Source: Corynebacterium glyciniphilum AJ 3170 (GTDB taxonomy: Bacteria > Actinomycetota > Actinomycetes > Mycobacteriales > Mycobacteriaceae). Taken from it: 64,000 nucleotides of DNA. The stretch lies in assembly GCF_000626675.1 (NCBI RefSeq), contig NZ_CP006842.1, positions 62,001 through 126,000 on the forward strand. The letters run 5' to 3'. Shown piece by piece: positions 9,564 through 21,065 of the stretch. The translations under genes were made by a program, and so were the position numbers. Position 1 is the first letter of the stretch; the number at the start of each line of letters is the position of its first letter. The notes beneath the pieces are model-generated. The model did not search any database and had not been told where the DNA came from. It was given only the letters and a program-made list of their open reading frames with translations.

Positions 9564-10889
9564 ATGGCTGCACACACAGAAGTTTCACCGTCGAAGCTCA
9601 CCGAACTGCGTCACGGGTGGCGGGTCCTCGTCGCCTCGACGCTGGGTATTGCCGGCGGTATCATCGCGATCCCGTATTACACCAATGCCCTGTTCTTCCC
9701 GGAGCTGAGCGCTGAATTCGGCTGGTCATCAGCGAATCTGTCGCTCGTCGTTCTGGTGTACAACCTGACGTGGGCGATACTGATGCCTTTTGTCGGGCGT
9801 CTTACCGACAGATTTGGGGTGAGGGCACCGGCACTGGTGTCCGGCCTGTTCCTGGCCGTCGGCTACTTCATCATGTCGACCGTGGGCGACAACTTCGTGT
9901 TGTACTTCATCGTCGTCGTGGTCACGATGGGTCTGTCGGTCTGTACCGGTGCGATCGGGTTTGCCAGGGCGATCGGCGTCACATTCGACCGAATGCGCGG
10001 ACTTGCCCTCGGAATCATCCTTGCCGGCAGTGGTGTGACCGCAGTCGTGGCACCACAGGTTCTCGGGCCCATTATCGAAGGGTCGGGGTGGCGGATGGGA
10101 TTCCGGTCCCTGGCACTTGCCGTGGTCGTTCTCGCGGTTGTCGTATTCCTCCTGATGCCGTCAGGAGTGAGACGCGACGACGGGCAGGGGGCTGGCGCTG
10201 AAAAGGATCAGGCACGCACGGTGCCGGTTGCCCGGGTTCTGGCCGAGCCGGTATTCCGGAGGCTCGCCTTGGCGTTCATCTGCATGGCCCTTGCTGTCGG
10301 CGGGATGGTCATCCACCTTTACCCGATGATGCTGGAGGCGGGAGTCGCCGAAAGTGCAGCGCTGTGGGTGCAGAGTGCGATGGGCTTCACCGTGGTTATC
10401 GGACGGCTCGTGTCGGGATATCTCTTCGACAAATTCCATGCCCCCTATGTGGTTGCCTGCATCCTGGGACTCGCCGCTGTCGGACTGGCAATGCTCGTCT
10501 TCGGCGGTCCGCATCTCGCGCTCGTCGCGGCCTTCGCCGTCGGTTTCTGTGTCGGTGCCGAGGTGGATGTCGTTGCACTCCTGACATCCCGGTTCTTTGC
10601 CATGGATGTTTTCGGGCAGCTGTACGGACTGCTGTACGCAGCCTTCACGCTCGGCCTGGCCGGCAGTCCGTACATCATCGGTCTTCTCGTGGACAACACC
10701 GAAGGATTCGTCCCCACTGTGTCGTATTCGGCGATTCTCCTTCTGATCGGAAGCGCACTATTTGTGACCCTTCCGAAGTACGGAGAACCGCGCTTCGCGG
10801 CAGAGGACGCGCCCAACACGCCGGATTCTCCGGACACCCCTGACTCTCCGGGGCCCACAGTGCCTGCAGACGATCTCGTCTCCAGGTAA
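9564..10889 (+). CDS. MFS transporter (oxalate/formate or monocarboxylate type)
   Basis: A 441-residue carrier with about 12 membrane helices. The loop after helix 2 carries GRLTDRFGVRAPALVSG, a typical MFS motif A relative. Helix 1 and the overall pattern (YTNALFFPELSAEFGWS) resemble the OFA/monocarboxylate branch. The start at ATG 9564 is preceded by ACGGAGG; an upstream in-frame ATG at 9522 lacks a site. The C-terminal 30 residues are Pro/Asp/Ser-rich. It heads a run with two PhzA/B-like genes, so it likely imports or exports the compound they handle. Confidence 0.88.
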   Translation: MAAHTEVSPSKLTELRHGWRVLVASTLGIAGGIIAIPYYTNALFFPELSAEFGWSSANLSLVVLVYNLTWAILMPFVGRLTDRFGVRAPALVSGLFLAVGYFIMSTVGDNFVLYFIVVVVTMGLSVCTGAIGFARAIGVTFDRMRGLALGIILAGSGVTAVVAPQVLGPIIEGSGWRMGFRSLALAVVVLAVVVFLLMPSGVRRDDGQGAGAEKDQARTVPVARVLAEPVFRRLALAFICMALAVGGMVIHLYPMMLEAGVAESAALWVQSAMGFTVVIGRLVSGYLFDKFHAPYVVACILGLAAVGLAMLVFGGPHLALVAAFAVGFCVGAEVDVVALLTSRFFAMDVFGQLYGLLYAAFTLGLAGSPYIIGLLVDNTEGFVPTVSYSAILLLIGSALFVTLPKYGEPRFAAEDAPNTPDSPDTPDSPGPTVPADDLVSR

Positions 10890-10942
10890 GTCACCGTAAG
10901 TCACCGTACGTATCTCATCTGAGGAAGAAAGGACCAGTCGCC

Positions 10943-11425
10943 GTGAGCGATTCCGCACTGAAAGAGAAGAACCGTAAGGTCGTCGAGGCTTTCCTCGAAC
11001 TGGCCGGTCCCGACCGGGGGCCGAAGCGCGCTGAGATGTTTGCAGACAACTCGAAGGTCGAGATGTTCATCCGTATGGGGGAGGGCGGACAGCTCGATCT
11101 TGACGGCAAACAATGGTGCCTGGATACACCGGACACTTTCCCTGTGTGGGGTTTCTACGAGACCTCCATCTACGAGAGCGATGATCCCACGTCGTTCCTC
11201 GTCCCTGCTGTCGGACGTGGCAAGGTGTTCGCCCCCGGGGGCGAGGGCCCCGGTTACGACGTCGAGCTCTGGTACATCCTCTGCTTTGAGCTGGACGACG
11301 GCAAGATCACGCTGTTCCGGGAGACCGTGGACTACGCCCGAGGCGGCATGGTCATCGACGAGCGCTACACCCCGGACCGTCCGGACCGCTTCGTACGCCA
11401 GGACAACCCTTTCGGTTACAAGTGA
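10943..11425 (+). CDS. PhzA/PhzB-like SnoaL-fold protein, single domain
   Basis: A 160-residue protein with the NTF2-like fold pattern of phenazine PhzA/PhzB: KEKNRKVVEAFLEL at the start, a TDDP-like ESDDPTSFLVPAVGRGKV strand, YILCFELDDGKITLFRE near the end. PhzA/B promote condensation of aminoketone intermediates by acid-base chemistry; other SnoaL-fold proteins are isomerases, cyclases or hydratases. The substrate here is unknown and no other phenazine genes are visible. GTG start, 53 bases after the MFS gene, with an AGGAAAGGA-type site. The next gene codes for two related domains. Confidence 0.75.
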   Translation: MSDSALKEKNRKVVEAFLELAGPDRGPKRAEMFADNSKVEMFIRMGEGGQLDLDGKQWCLDTPDTFPVWGFYETSIYESDDPTSFLVPAVGRGKVFAPGGEGPGYDVELWYILCFELDDGKITLFRETVDYARGGMVIDERYTPDRPDRFVRQDNPFGYK

Positions 11426-11466
11426 CCGGCGCATCCCACACTCTTTCCACTGAAAAGGACAACAGC

Positions 11467-12492
11467 ATGACTACCGAGAACACTGACATTCTCTCCAGCA
11501 ATGATGCCGAGATCAGGGAGAAGAACATCGCCACCATCCGTGAATACGTGGATGCCCGCACGGACGAGGAGCGCGGTCGGCGTTGGGAGCTCTACGCCGA
11601 GGACTGCACCAGCGGCGCCGTCGCCGGTGAGCCGGTGAGGGGTAAAGAGCTGGCACGTAAGTCCACCGAATGGAACCTGACGTACTTCCCCGGTTTCGTC
11701 TTCGACGACAACATCATTTTCCAGTCGACCGACCCCAACTACTTCGTGGTCGCCTCCAAAGGCCGGGGAGAGGTGAACTTCCCCGAGCACGGGGACGCTC
11801 GTCCCTACGAGAACGACTTCTTCCACGTGTTCCGGATGCAGGACGGCAAGATCAAGGACTACTTCGAGTACTCCAATGCCGTGAAGCTCTACGAGGCACT
11901 CGGGTTGGAGATCCCCGAACTCCAGAGCCCGGGAGGATGGCCAGACCACACCCCTGAAGAACTCGCCTATGATCCGTTCCCCGGGATCGAATACAGCGAC
12001 CCGGAGAATCCTGATGTTATTGACGACAGTGACCGTGAGCTGCGCGAGAAGAACATCGAGGGCCTCCGGACGTACGTGGATGCCCGGACGCTGGAGGAAC
12101 GCAGCACCCGCTGGGATCTGTACGTTGACAGCGACGAGACCACCAGTGGCGCCGCCGGTCTACCGGTGTCGTTCGGTAAGGCGAAAGCCCGGCAGTCCAC
12201 CGAGTGGAACCTGGTGCATTTCCCGGAGTACATCTTCAACGACAACGTCGTTCTCCAGACTCAGGATCCCAACCTGTTCATGGTGATGTCCAACGGTACC
12301 GGCGGCCTGTACTACCCCGCCTACGGAGACCGGACAACCTACGACAACGTGTACTTTCACGTCTTTCGTATGCGGGATGGCAAGATTCTCAACTACTACG
12401 AGTTCGTGAACTCGAAGTTCCTCTACGACACCCTCGGTGTGGAACTGCCTGAGATCACGATCCCGGACGGCTGGCCCGGCGAGGGCGTGTGA
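11467..12492 (+). CDS. Tandem-duplicated PhzA/B-like protein (two fused SnoaL-fold domains)
   Basis: A 341-residue protein made of two related halves (about residues 15-165 and 185-340). Each begins with a version of REKNIATIREYVDART or REKNIEGLRTYVDART and runs through RKSTEWNLTYFPGFVFDDN or RQSTEWNLVHFPEYIFNDN, then a DPNYFVV or DPNLFMV strand and a FHVFRMxDGKI strand. PhzA and PhzB work as a dimer of separate chains, so the fusion may make an intramolecular dimer, a form not known to me. ATG 11467 with AAAGGAC was chosen; GTG 11422 overlaps the previous stop but lacks a site. It is probably cotranscribed with the MFS and the single-domain gene. Function is inferred only at fold level. Confidence 0.75.
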   Translation: MTTENTDILSSNDAEIREKNIATIREYVDARTDEERGRRWELYAEDCTSGAVAGEPVRGKELARKSTEWNLTYFPGFVFDDNIIFQSTDPNYFVVASKGRGEVNFPEHGDARPYENDFFHVFRMQDGKIKDYFEYSNAVKLYEALGLEIPELQSPGGWPDHTPEELAYDPFPGIEYSDPENPDVIDDSDRELREKNIEGLRTYVDARTLEERSTRWDLYVDSDETTSGAAGLPVSFGKAKARQSTEWNLVHFPEYIFNDNVVLQTQDPNLFMVMSNGTGGLYYPAYGDRTTYDNVYFHVFRMRDGKILNYYEFVNSKFLYDTLGVELPEITIPDGWPGEGV

Positions 12493-12530
12493 CCCAGCAG
12501 CACAGACGATGCACACGGCGCCGACGGTTC

Positions 12531-13379
12531 CTAGGACTGCGACGCCAACCGCGTGACGTGTAGGGCGAGGTAGCTTCGCTCGTCGCCCGACAGTTCCGTC
12601 CCCAGGCGGAGTTCCAGAACGGATGCCAGCCGATCACCGCAGGTGACAGCCTCCGGGTGGGTCTGGGCCAGGGACTCTCGGAGTGCGGAGAAGCCCTCGT
12701 CGAGCTGCGTACCCTCATTCACACGTACGAAGAGGTAGCGCATGTGTGTGATGAACCGTGCGGCATTGACAGACTGCCGGTCCACAGCGATGCCGTATGC
12801 GGAATCGACCACATCGAACAACTGGGTGAACATACCGGTCATCTCGTAGGTCGCGCGCAGATCGCCGGTGTGGAAGCCCGCGTTGACCAGGTGCAGGGCG
12901 ATGGCCACGGCTTCAGAATCCGGCAGATGCGGGGTGCCTTTCTCCGCCAGTCGCAGGTTCACCCGTGCCAGCATCGTCCGCGCCGTGGCGAACTCCTCCG
13001 GGTAGAGATGGCTCACCTCGGCCTGGAGCGGATGGCGGGTCTGGGCAGGATCGTCGTCCGACAGTTCCTGTCGTCGCACAGCCATGTGAAGATGGTCCGC
13101 CAGCGCGAGGACCGTCGGGGATGGGACGCCCATGCCGTCGGTCAGAGAGCCAGCCAGCTCAACGAACCACAGTGGCACCTCGGCGGCCAATGCTGCGACG
13201 TGATCCGGGTCCCGGTGGTGCTCCGGACGGAACACACGGGACACCTTCGCCTCATCCACGGTATCGCCTGCGGAGGTTCCGAAGCCGAGCCCCCGCCCCG
13301 TCAGCACGACCTCGGCGCCGGGTTCATCCTCGCTCGACGCCAGCACGACGTTGTTGTTGAACACCCGGAGGATCCTCAT
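12531..13379 (-). CDS. bglG: BglG/LicT-family transcription antiterminator
   Basis: A 282-residue RNA-binding antiterminator. The N-terminal co-antiterminator domain starts MRILRVFNNNVVLASSED. Two PTS-regulation domains follow, with conserved histidines in ALADHLHMAV, AIALHLVNAG, ARFITHMRYL and YLALHVTRL. These are phosphorylated by the PTS and set RNA-binding activity. The start was set at ATG 13379 to match the family; ATG 13394 adds five residues. It is the last gene of the bgl operon and should act on the RNA leader at 16937-16997. Confidence 0.92.
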   Translation of the reverse strand: MRILRVFNNNVVLASSEDEPGAEVVLTGRGLGFGTSAGDTVDEAKVSRVFRPEHHRDPDHVAALAAEVPLWFVELAGSLTDGMGVPSPTVLALADHLHMAVRRQELSDDDPAQTRHPLQAEVSHLYPEEFATARTMLARVNLRLAEKGTPHLPDSEAVAIALHLVNAGFHTGDLRATYEMTGMFTQLFDVVDSAYGIAVDRQSVNAARFITHMRYLFVRVNEGTQLDEGFSALRESLAQTHPEAVTCGDRLASVLELRLGTELSGDERSYLALHVTRLASQS

Positions 13380-13412
13380 GACTGCCACGTTCATCAGCGT
13401 AGGCGCCGCGCC

Positions 13413-16794
<3,382 letters not shown>

Positions 16795-16873
16795 GGCGGA
16801 GCGTTCCTTCCATTTCCTCCCCGTCGGCGTGGCGGCCGCCGGGTGTCCTGCGAAACACAGGCACATACGCAAA

Positions 16874-16942
16874 AAGACCTGGGACACTCTTCTCGGGGCG
16901 TCATGCGTAGCGCACAACATCGAGAAAAGCGTCCCAGGTCTT
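16874..16942 (-). terminator. Leader terminator of the bgl operon
   Basis: Arms 16874-16885 and 16931-16942 form a perfect 12-bp stem with a second short stem inside (16890-16895 with 16921-16926). On the minus strand the stem is followed by TTTTTGCG. It lies about 80 bases before the bglP start, as expected for an attenuator. Its upstream arm is shared with the antiterminator. Confidence 0.8.
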
Positions 16943-16997
16943 GCCCCCGTGGCTTCGCCACATCGCTCAGCGACCGACGATGACGGGGTTACAATCC
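16937..16997 (-). promoter_or_regulatory. Ribonucleic antiterminator (RAT) candidate for BglG
   Basis: On the minus strand GGATTGTAACCCCG (16984-16997) can pair with CGGGGGCAAGACC (16937-16949). The ends match the known RAT boundaries (GGATTGT at the 5' side and GGCAAAACC-like at the 3' side). The 3' arm overlaps the terminator's first arm by six bases, so the two folds exclude each other. The intervening 34 bases hold two small hairpins (one at 16949-16961), making this RAT about twice the usual 30 nucleotides. Confidence 0.7.
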
Positions 16998-17033
16998 TGT
17001 GGCCTCCGATCTGACGGAGACGGACTACCAGTC

Positions 17034-17062
17034 ATTGTTGCGTGAGTGAAACAGAAATGCAA
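17034..17062 (-). promoter_or_regulatory. Promoter of the bgl operon
   Basis: On the minus strand TTGCAT (17057-17062) and AACAAT (17034-17039) are separated by 17 bases. A start near 17027 would leave about 30 nucleotides before the RAT. This is a sigma-A-like promoter by pattern only. Confidence 0.5.
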
Positions 17063-17141
17063 GCACTGGTGGTTATCCGCCTTTAGAGGCATGCCGCTGT
17101 GTCGCGGACCTCGCGTGACGAGGAGAGTGGAAGGCGCGTCA

Positions 17142-18083
17142 TCACACAGGGCGCGTCCACTCGACCGAACGTGCACGCGGAACAGGGTGGACGTCGACAC
17201 CCTCGACGACCTTGTTGGTGATGGTGCCGATGCCCTGGACCGTCATGGTGACGGTGTCCCCGACGGAGATCGGGGCGGGATCGATCTCGCCCGTCCAACC
17301 CCAGAACTCCGCCAGGCATCCACCTCCGCAGGTACCGCTTCCGAGGACGTCGCCTCGGCGCACCCACGTTCCGCGGCTGGCGTAGGAGACGAGTTCAGCG
17401 AACGACCAGGCCATGTGTGAGAGAACGTCTTCGGTGATCTGACGGTCATTGATACGCAGCTCCATCCGAAGGTCGAAGTGGTCTCCGTCGCGGTAGTCGT
17501 CGAGTTCATCCAGGGTGACCACCATCGGTCCCAGGGTGGAGGCGGAGTCCTTGCCTTTGGCGGGGCCTAGCCCGACTTTCATCTCGGCGGTCTGCAGGTC
17601 CCGGGCGGACCAGTCGTTGAGGATCGTGAATCCTCCGATGTGGTCCCAGGCCTCCTCGACGCTGAGGTTGAACCCGTCCTTGGAAATCACCGCAGCCACC
17701 TCGAGCTCCACGTCGAAACGTTCTGAGCCGGGGGGGATGCGGACGTCCTGGCCGGATCCGATCGCTGCATGGGGGTTGGTGAAGTAGAAGGCAGGAGCGT
17801 CGTACCAGGCGTCTGGTGCACCCGCGCCGTCCGTGACCGTCCGCATGGACCCGGCGGTGTGCTGTTCGAAGGTGATGAAGTCGCGCAGGGTGGTCACTGG
17901 CAGGGGCGGTTCCAGAGCGCCCAGTTCGTCCAGGGCAATCGTCTCGGTGGTCGGGATCTCCGGGGCCTGTGGATCGAGTGCGTCAAGCGGGTCCCGGTCC
18001 TCGGCGAAGAGGTGTACCTGGCTCTCGTCATCCACGCGTCCGAAACGTCGGACCCCGTCGATGGTCGCAGAGATGATACGCAT
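17142..18083 (-). CDS. Fumarylacetoacetate hydrolase-family protein
   Basis: A 313-residue FAH-superfamily enzyme that cleaves C-C bonds of beta-diketo acids or isomerises and decarboxylates them. The metal-binding region contains ERFDVELEVAAVI, then GGFTILNDWSARDLQ and GKDSASTLGPMVV. The C-terminal GSGTCGGGCLAEF segment replaces the common GTxxGxG loop. It follows the cyclase-family gene by three bases and belongs to the same minus-strand operon with the MFS carrier, which suggests degradation of an imported aromatic or cyclic acid. The substrate cannot be assigned. Confidence 0.88.
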   Translation of the reverse strand: MRIISATIDGVRRFGRVDDESQVHLFAEDRDPLDALDPQAPEIPTTETIALDELGALEPPLPVTTLRDFITFEQHTAGSMRTVTDGAGAPDAWYDAPAFYFTNPHAAIGSGQDVRIPPGSERFDVELEVAAVISKDGFNLSVEEAWDHIGGFTILNDWSARDLQTAEMKVGLGPAKGKDSASTLGPMVVTLDELDDYRDGDHFDLRMELRINDRQITEDVLSHMAWSFAELVSYASRGTWVRRGDVLGSGTCGGGCLAEFWGWTGEIDPAPISVGDTVTMTVQGIGTITNKVVEGVDVHPVPRARSVEWTRPV

Positions 18084-18086
18084 TTC

Positions 18087-18872
18087 TTATTCTCCGTCCT
18101 TGTCGTCGATGATGGCCACAGCACGCGTCCATCCAGCCGAGGCCGCGTGGATCTTGACCGGCAGGCACGAGACTGTGAAACCTGTCGAGGGAAGTGCCTC
18201 GAGGTTGTGGAGCTTCTCGATGTGGCAGTACTCGATCTCGCGGCCGGCTTTGTGACCTTCCCAGATGATGCTGGGGTCGTGATCCTTCTCGTATCGCTGC
18301 GCGGTGTAGGAGAACGGTGCATCCCAGCTCCAGGCATCTGTGCCGGTGATTCGGACACCCTGCTTGAGCAGATGGAGGGTGGCGTCGCGGCCCATCCCGC
18401 AACCGGTGTCGACGTAGTCGTCCTCACCGTAACGCACACCGGCGGCGGTGTTGACGAGAACGATGTCGAAGGGCTGGAGCGTGTGGCCGATGCGCTCCAG
18501 TTCGGCGTCGATGTCGGCAGGCTGGACCACATAGCCGTCGCTGAGGTGGCGGAAGTCGAGCTTCACCCCGGGGCGCAGACACCAGTCGAGCGGGACTTCG
18601 TCGATGGTGATCGCACGCTCGCCACCGTTCATCGTTGAGGCGTAATGGTACGGCGCGTCGAGGTGGGTACCGGTGTGCGTGCTCATATTGACCCGCTCGA
18701 TCGCCCATCCTTCACCGGCGGGGAGATCGGAGGTCTCGGCGCCCGGGAAGAAGGCCACAACGTCCTCGGCGGACTGTTGGTGGTCGATATACGTGATGTC
18801 GGGACGGTGTCCGGGAGGGTCTGAGGCAATGCCGGCCCGCAGGTCGACGGAGATGTCGATCAGTTGTCGCAT
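18087..18872 (-). CDS. Cyclase-family (kynurenine formamidase-like) metal hydrolase
   Basis: A 261-residue member of the cyclase superfamily (kynurenine formamidase, isatin hydrolase relatives). The zinc-binding signature HTGTHLDAPYHY is intact, with DLRAGIASDPPGH before it. ATG 18872 has AGGAG at a good distance; the frame is open to 19022 without homology. Cytosolic hydrolase of an amide, lactam or lactone. It lies 25 bases behind the MFS carrier gene and is almost fused to the FAH gene. Tryptophan or isatin-like substrates are possible but unproven. Confidence 0.88.
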   Translation of the reverse strand: MRQLIDISVDLRAGIASDPPGHRPDITYIDHQQSAEDVVAFFPGAETSDLPAGEGWAIERVNMSTHTGTHLDAPYHYASTMNGGERAITIDEVPLDWCLRPGVKLDFRHLSDGYVVQPADIDAELERIGHTLQPFDIVLVNTAAGVRYGEDDYVDTGCGMGRDATLHLLKQGVRITGTDAWSWDAPFSYTAQRYEKDHDPSIIWEGHKAGREIEYCHIEKLHNLEALPSTGFTVSCLPVKIHAASAGWTRAVAIIDDKDGE

Positions 18873-18897
18873 GATGGTGCTCCTGAGAAAGTTGTCG

Positions 18898-20163
18898 TTA
18901 TGCGGTTGCGGTGGTGGGACGCTGAGTTCCGTTCTCCGGCTGATCAGGGGCTGCGCTGCCTGAGGGGTCGGGCAGCTCTTTGGTGTCGCGAGGCAGGAAG
19001 AGTGTGACTGCGGCTCCGGCAAGGAACAGGATGCCGGCGATCACGAGTCCGGCTGCGAGTGAGGCGACACCGGCGAGGGCGCCGAACAGCAGTGGGGCGA
19101 AAGCCGAGACTCCACGTCCTACGTTGAAACAGAACCCGGACCCGGTTGCCCGGACACGCGTCGGGTAAATCCCGCTGAGGTACGGGCCGAAGAGTCCGGC
19201 GAAGGTCATGAAGAACGCGTAGGCGGGGCCGAGAAGCAGGAGTCCGGTCTCGTTCGTGATGACCCCGTACAAGGGCATGAGGAGGCCAGCGCCCACCATG
19301 GCGGTGATCAGCGCAAAGCGCTTACCGAACTTGTCGGCGATGATTCCGAAGACGTTGTAGCCGATGAACATGCCCAGATTCAGCCACGTCAAGAACGTGC
19401 CGACGGTCTGCGCATCGAGTCCCCGTTCGTTCTCCAGGTAGCTCGGCAACCAGGTGCTTGACCCGTAGAACGCGATAAACGCCAACGAGGCGACGATGCT
19501 GGCCAGGACTGTTGTCCGCAGATACGGCTGGGCCATGATCTCGCGGATCGAGGAGTTCGCCTTCTCCGGTGCCCCTGCGTCGCCGGGAAGCGGAAGATTG
19601 CGTTCCTCCAGCCACATCTGGGACTCACGGAAGCAGAAGATCACGATGACCAGGGGGAGGATCGCACCGAGGCCGGCGATCAGGAACATCTCACGCCAGT
19701 GGGGCAGCATGAAGCTGGAGAGCTGGGCGGCGACCAGTCCACCGATCGGGTAGGACGAGAGGACGAAGGTGAGTGCGACGGCGCGACGTTCCTTCGGCCA
19801 GTTCTCGGTCACGAATGCAGAAATCACGCTCCACACGCCGCCGAGGCCGAGGCCGGAGATGAAACGCACGATGATGAACACCGTGAGATTGGGAACAATG
19901 AAGATGACGGAGGTGAAGATGATGAAGATCGTGACACACACCAGGAGCGCGAACCTGCGTCCTCTGGAGTCGGCGAGCGAACCCATCACAGGACCGCCGA
20001 AACCCATGCCGAGCAGCGTGGCTGTGGCCAGAAGTCCGGCCTGTGTGGCGGTGATGTCAAGATCTGATGAGATGGCGGGAAGAGCGAGGGATAACAACAG
20101 AATCTCAAGGGCATCGAACATGTAGATGATGAACGAGCCGACGAGGATGATCCATTTGTACAT
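18898..20163 (-). CDS. MFS transporter, aromatic-acid:H+ symporter type
   Basis: A 421-residue 12-helix carrier. It starts MYKWIILVGSFIIYMFDALE, with the Asp in helix 1 typical of the AAHS/sugar-porter branch. Motif A follows helix 2 (GSLADSRGRRFAL), and IIADKFGKRFAL is its counterpart between the halves. ATG 20163 has GGAAGGA; 20 more codons upstream lack homology. First gene of the operon MFS-cyclase-FAH and divergent from gntR, so it probably takes up the pathway substrate. The C-terminal 25 residues are Pro/Asp/Asn-rich. Confidence 0.9.
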   Translation of the reverse strand: MYKWIILVGSFIIYMFDALEILLLSLALPAISSDLDITATQAGLLATATLLGMGFGGPVMGSLADSRGRRFALLVCVTIFIIFTSVIFIVPNLTVFIIVRFISGLGLGGVWSVISAFVTENWPKERRAVALTFVLSSYPIGGLVAAQLSSFMLPHWREMFLIAGLGAILPLVIVIFCFRESQMWLEERNLPLPGDAGAPEKANSSIREIMAQPYLRTTVLASIVASLAFIAFYGSSTWLPSYLENERGLDAQTVGTFLTWLNLGMFIGYNVFGIIADKFGKRFALITAMVGAGLLMPLYGVITNETGLLLLGPAYAFFMTFAGLFGPYLSGIYPTRVRATGSGFCFNVGRGVSAFAPLLFGALAGVASLAAGLVIAGILFLAGAAVTLFLPRDTKELPDPSGSAAPDQPENGTQRPTTATA

Positions 20164-20234
20164 GTGGATCCTTCCAGGGAAGAAGGCTGATGAGGCGGCA
20201 TCGCAGGGAGTGTCATGTCTCACATAGACTGGCG

Positions 20235-20266
20235 AAAGTGACGTACATTGCCGCTGAAGTCACTTT
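20235..20266. promoter_or_regulatory. Inverted repeat in the gntR/MFS control region
   Basis: AAAGTGAC (20235-20242) and its exact complement GTCACTTT (20259-20266) face each other across 16 bases in the 173-base gap between the divergent carrier and gntR genes. This is a plausible operator for the GntR protein or another regulator. Confidence 0.45.
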
Positions 20267-20336
20267 TGCATAGCAACGCACTGGTTGTCAATGGATAATC
20301 GGAAACAACGTAAATAATCGATTCTGGAGGAAGAAG

Positions 20337-21041
20337 ATGGCCGAGAGCTCCGACCTGCTTACGCCGACGAAAGACGCCTATCGTTCTGTGCGGACGGCGA
20401 TTCTTCGCGGAGGCCTTAAACCGGGGGAAAAACTCAGCCCCTCAGCTCTCGGGAAGGAGCTGGGGGTCAGTGCCGGCGTTGTTCGGGAGGCCCTGACCCG
20501 GCTCACTGCGGAGTACCTGGTCAGTGCGGAGAAGAACAAGGGTTTCCGGGTCTACGAGATCACCCTGGACGGGTTGAAACACCTGTCCGAACTCCGTCAA
20601 CTGGTGGAACCCGCTGCCCTCGCCCAGTCCATCGAGGAAGGGGACGTGGCGTGGGAGTCCGAGATCATCGCCGCCCATCATCGGCTCCGTCGCGCTCCGG
20701 GGCAGGGGACTGAGGTTGACGACCAGGGATCAGACGTCCACATGTTGGCGCACCGCCGGTTTCACATGGCGTTACTGTCGGCGTGCGGCAACCCGATGAT
20801 GCTGGAGACCTGTCGTTCTCTGTGGGACGCCGGCGAACTCTACCGACGCTGGGGCGCGGCGCGCCGGGACAGCGCAGTCTGGATGAAGGAACATGAGGAC
20901 CTCGTAGGTCATTGCCTTGACCGGAATATCCCGGCGGCCACCGAGCTCCTGCGTCGGCACATCGGCGGGACCGTGGAAGCGGTCACGGAACTGCTGGCCA
21001 CAGGTGGCGCATATCCTGTGACCGAACTCCGGGAAGAATGA
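20337..21041 (+). CDS. GntR-family transcriptional regulator, FCD (FadR) type
   Basis: A 234-residue regulator. The winged helix (about residues 10-75) carries LSPSALGKELGVSAGVVREA and LVSAEKNKGFRVYEI. The FCD effector domain has metal-binding residues in AHRRFHMALLSACGN, in the HEDLV segment and in LRRHI. Such proteins usually repress the neighbouring catabolic operon until an organic acid binds. It is divergent from the MFS-cyclase-FAH operon. The start ATG 20337 has GGAGGAAGAAG. Confidence 0.92.
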   Translation: MAESSDLLTPTKDAYRSVRTAILRGGLKPGEKLSPSALGKELGVSAGVVREALTRLTAEYLVSAEKNKGFRVYEITLDGLKHLSELRQLVEPAALAQSIEEGDVAWESEIIAAHHRLRRAPGQGTEVDDQGSDVHMLAHRRFHMALLSACGNPMMLETCRSLWDAGELYRRWGAARRDSAVWMKEHEDLVGHCLDRNIPAATELLRRHIGGTVEAVTELLATGGAYPVTELREE

Positions 21042-21065
21042 CTGTCCGGAGCACCGGGTGAGCCT

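Noticed and set aside
10943-12492. Phenazine biosynthesis cluster
   Set aside because: Only PhzA/B-like proteins are present. PhzC, D, E, F and G are missing, so no phenazine claim is made.
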